Of a stretch of 62,000 bases of DNA, positions 61,001-62,000 are shown piece after piece. Both the position numbers and the translations under genes were made by a program. The first letter of the stretch is position 1. Every line of letters starts with the position of its first letter. Source of the stretch: Glandiceps talaboti. Taxonomy: Eukaryota; Hemichordata; Enteropneusta; Spengelidae. Location: positions 16,597,194-16,659,193 of the forward strand of contig NC_135552.1 of assembly GCF_964340395.1 (NCBI RefSeq), in the 5' to 3' direction. The notes under the pieces were generated by a model. The model was not told the origin of the DNA. It searched no databases and worked only from the letters and a program-made list of their open reading frames with translations.

Positions 61001-61929
61001 CCCTGCAGACTATGAGTCACATGCAATTAAAGTTGTCTTCTGTCCTACCAGGTCTTCATTTGTTCAGATGGGTTGACAAAGGCATAACTCATTGCTTTAA
61101 ATTTGCTGTCATATAATGTCTGATTTTATTGTCTGCAGACCGACGTCTTCCATAGGGCAAGACACTGGTAGTGAATACCTGTCAACTCCTGAAGACTCGC
61201 TAACATTCATCCACAACGTAGTGCCAATCCTACTTCAAATCTGGGTGGAAGCCAATCCTGGTCTCCTAGCAACTAATTTACCAGGGAATCAGTTATCTTC
61301 TGATGCCATGGAAACCTTCCATGGTATTTTATCTATTTTGAAGTTACTATGGAAACAGATGTCCGAGATAACAAGTCGTGATGATGTGTTTGTAAGTATT
61401 AAGTTGCACCCATAGTCTGCTTCTTTACACATTGAATAAAAAAATTATCATCTTCTTCAAATTTTTCAGTGCAGAATTATTATATAGTTTGATCAGTCAT
61501 CAGTACATCCCTAATGATGCTGATCTAATGGTAGCAAAACTTTTGATTTTGAACATTTTGAAAAGGACTATAGGACAACTCTCTTTATTAATATTCATTA
61601 AATTTGTATCCAATTCATACAGATTTTAAAACTCCGACAACATTACTTCAAAGACTTCCACCATCACCTCCTGACCTGCTTTCCATACGCATCCCATCAT
61701 CCCGTGCAACACAAAAGACAGACACCTGTGACCGAGGTAATTCTGAATCTATGTGTCTGTGAAGTGATGTCATACTTCATCACTGAAGACAACGTGAAAG
61801 GGAAATGGGTGAGAGTGCTGACGGATTACATATCGGAACTTTTACAGGAGAAAAAACAGTTGACAGCCGATAATCTTCAGATGGCTTTACAGTTTGTCCA
61901 AAGGCTTCTTCAAGTCCTTGAGAAGTCAG
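58088..61929 (+). CDS. TEX10: TEX10/Ipi1-like ribosome biogenesis factor, 5' part
   Basis: Exons seen: 58088-58279, 58710-59201, 60210-60394, 61139-61391 and 61623-61929; the last ends with a GTGAGT donor, so the gene continues beyond the window. About 476 residues are visible (human 929). The start is ATG in CACCATGGGG, a strong context. The N-terminus is highly basic ([20 protein letters not shown]), matching the human N-terminal [13 protein letters not shown] signature. HEAT-like repeats follow, with [38 protein letters not shown] and the Ipi1-type stretch [18 protein letters not shown], then [21 protein letters not shown]10 works in the nucleolus with PELP1, WDR18 and SENP3 (yeast Rix1 complex) in pre-60S maturation. 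Introns contain a family B MITE and a foldback-element copy. Exon phases agree at all four junctions. Confidence 0.96.
59663..60069. mobile_element. MITE family B, copy 2, in TEX10 intron 2
   Basis: Ends resemble the 47424 copy (right end GTCTACAGGTAGGC; left end degenerate, ACTATCTGTACACTTGAAGG) and the inner block CTATCACTACTACACAATTC is mirrored by TAGTGTAATAGTAGTGATAG. The 12-base word TAACAGGTTTTT occurs on both outer flanks, a possible target duplication. Interior about 250 bases longer than copy 1. Confidence 0.7.
60528..60945. mobile_element. composite foldback element, copy 3, in TEX10 intron 3
   Basis: Left arm 'attacatatgtacc' to 'cagataaacatatgtaata', then the hairpin block from AATAACAGAGCCCCATG to CATGGGGTTCTGTCATATTA. 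Intact relative of the split copy at 16572-19296 and used to deduce the empty target site of the 2.3-kb element. Confidence 0.75.
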
Positions 61930-62000
61930 GTGAGTGTCTGCTAAGTTACAACTTCTTTTTATATGCTGTACAGTCCAAGTAGGAGATTTTGAAATTGAGA

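Overview
This is nuclear DNA from an animal, AT-rich and intron-rich. GT-AG introns, five interrupted genes of metazoan families, microsatellites and many transposon relics all point that way. The gene families and the repeat style (CAGA-tailed elements, ATTC-tailed non-LTR ends, dense foldback elements) suggest a marine invertebrate. I cannot name the phylum from this window alone.

Five gene models alternate strictly in strand. (1) ASDURF-like prefoldin-related small protein, + strand, 1436-2619, 3 exons. (2) SLC11/NRAMP proton-coupled divalent metal transporter, - strand, 27718-4632, 14 coding exons, 598 aa. (3) ACMSD, the decarboxylase that diverts the kynurenine/NAD pathway, + strand, 31237-46047, 8 exons, 368-369 aa. 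(4) GTPBP10-like Obg GTPase of the mitochondrial ribosome, - strand, 57000-50272, 9 exons, 375 aa. (5) TEX10/Ipi1-like 60S ribosome-maturation factor, + strand, from 58088 and running off the right edge, 5 exons visible. All exon joins were checked for phase and sum to whole codons. Pairs 2/3 and 4/5 are head to head; pairs 1/2 and 3/4 are tail to tail. The genes do not form one pathway, although 4 and 5 both serve large-subunit ribosome assembly (mitochondrial and cytosolic).

Introns and spacers are full of mobile DNA. A 4-kb non-LTR retrotransposon with an intact 1247-codon endonuclease/reverse-transcriptase ORF, poly-A tail and target-site duplication lies in ACMSD intron 4. NRAMP intron 2 holds a nest of foldback elements, including a 2.3-kb long-terminal-inverted-repeat element with a TA duplication inserted inside an older element whose end abuts an NRAMP splice donor. 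Several short inverted-repeat families recur; one has four copies across the window. NRAMP intron 1 carries a minisatellite that reads open by chance, two non-LTR fragments, and, on the opposite strand, a phase-consistent set of four tiny exons that may be an undescribed small gene (22787-24017).

The most novel points are the free-standing ASDURF gene without ASNSD1 beside it, the candidate micro-gene in NRAMP intron 1, the transposon end that forms part of an NRAMP splice site, and a palindromic element in which only one arm has grown a microsatellite.
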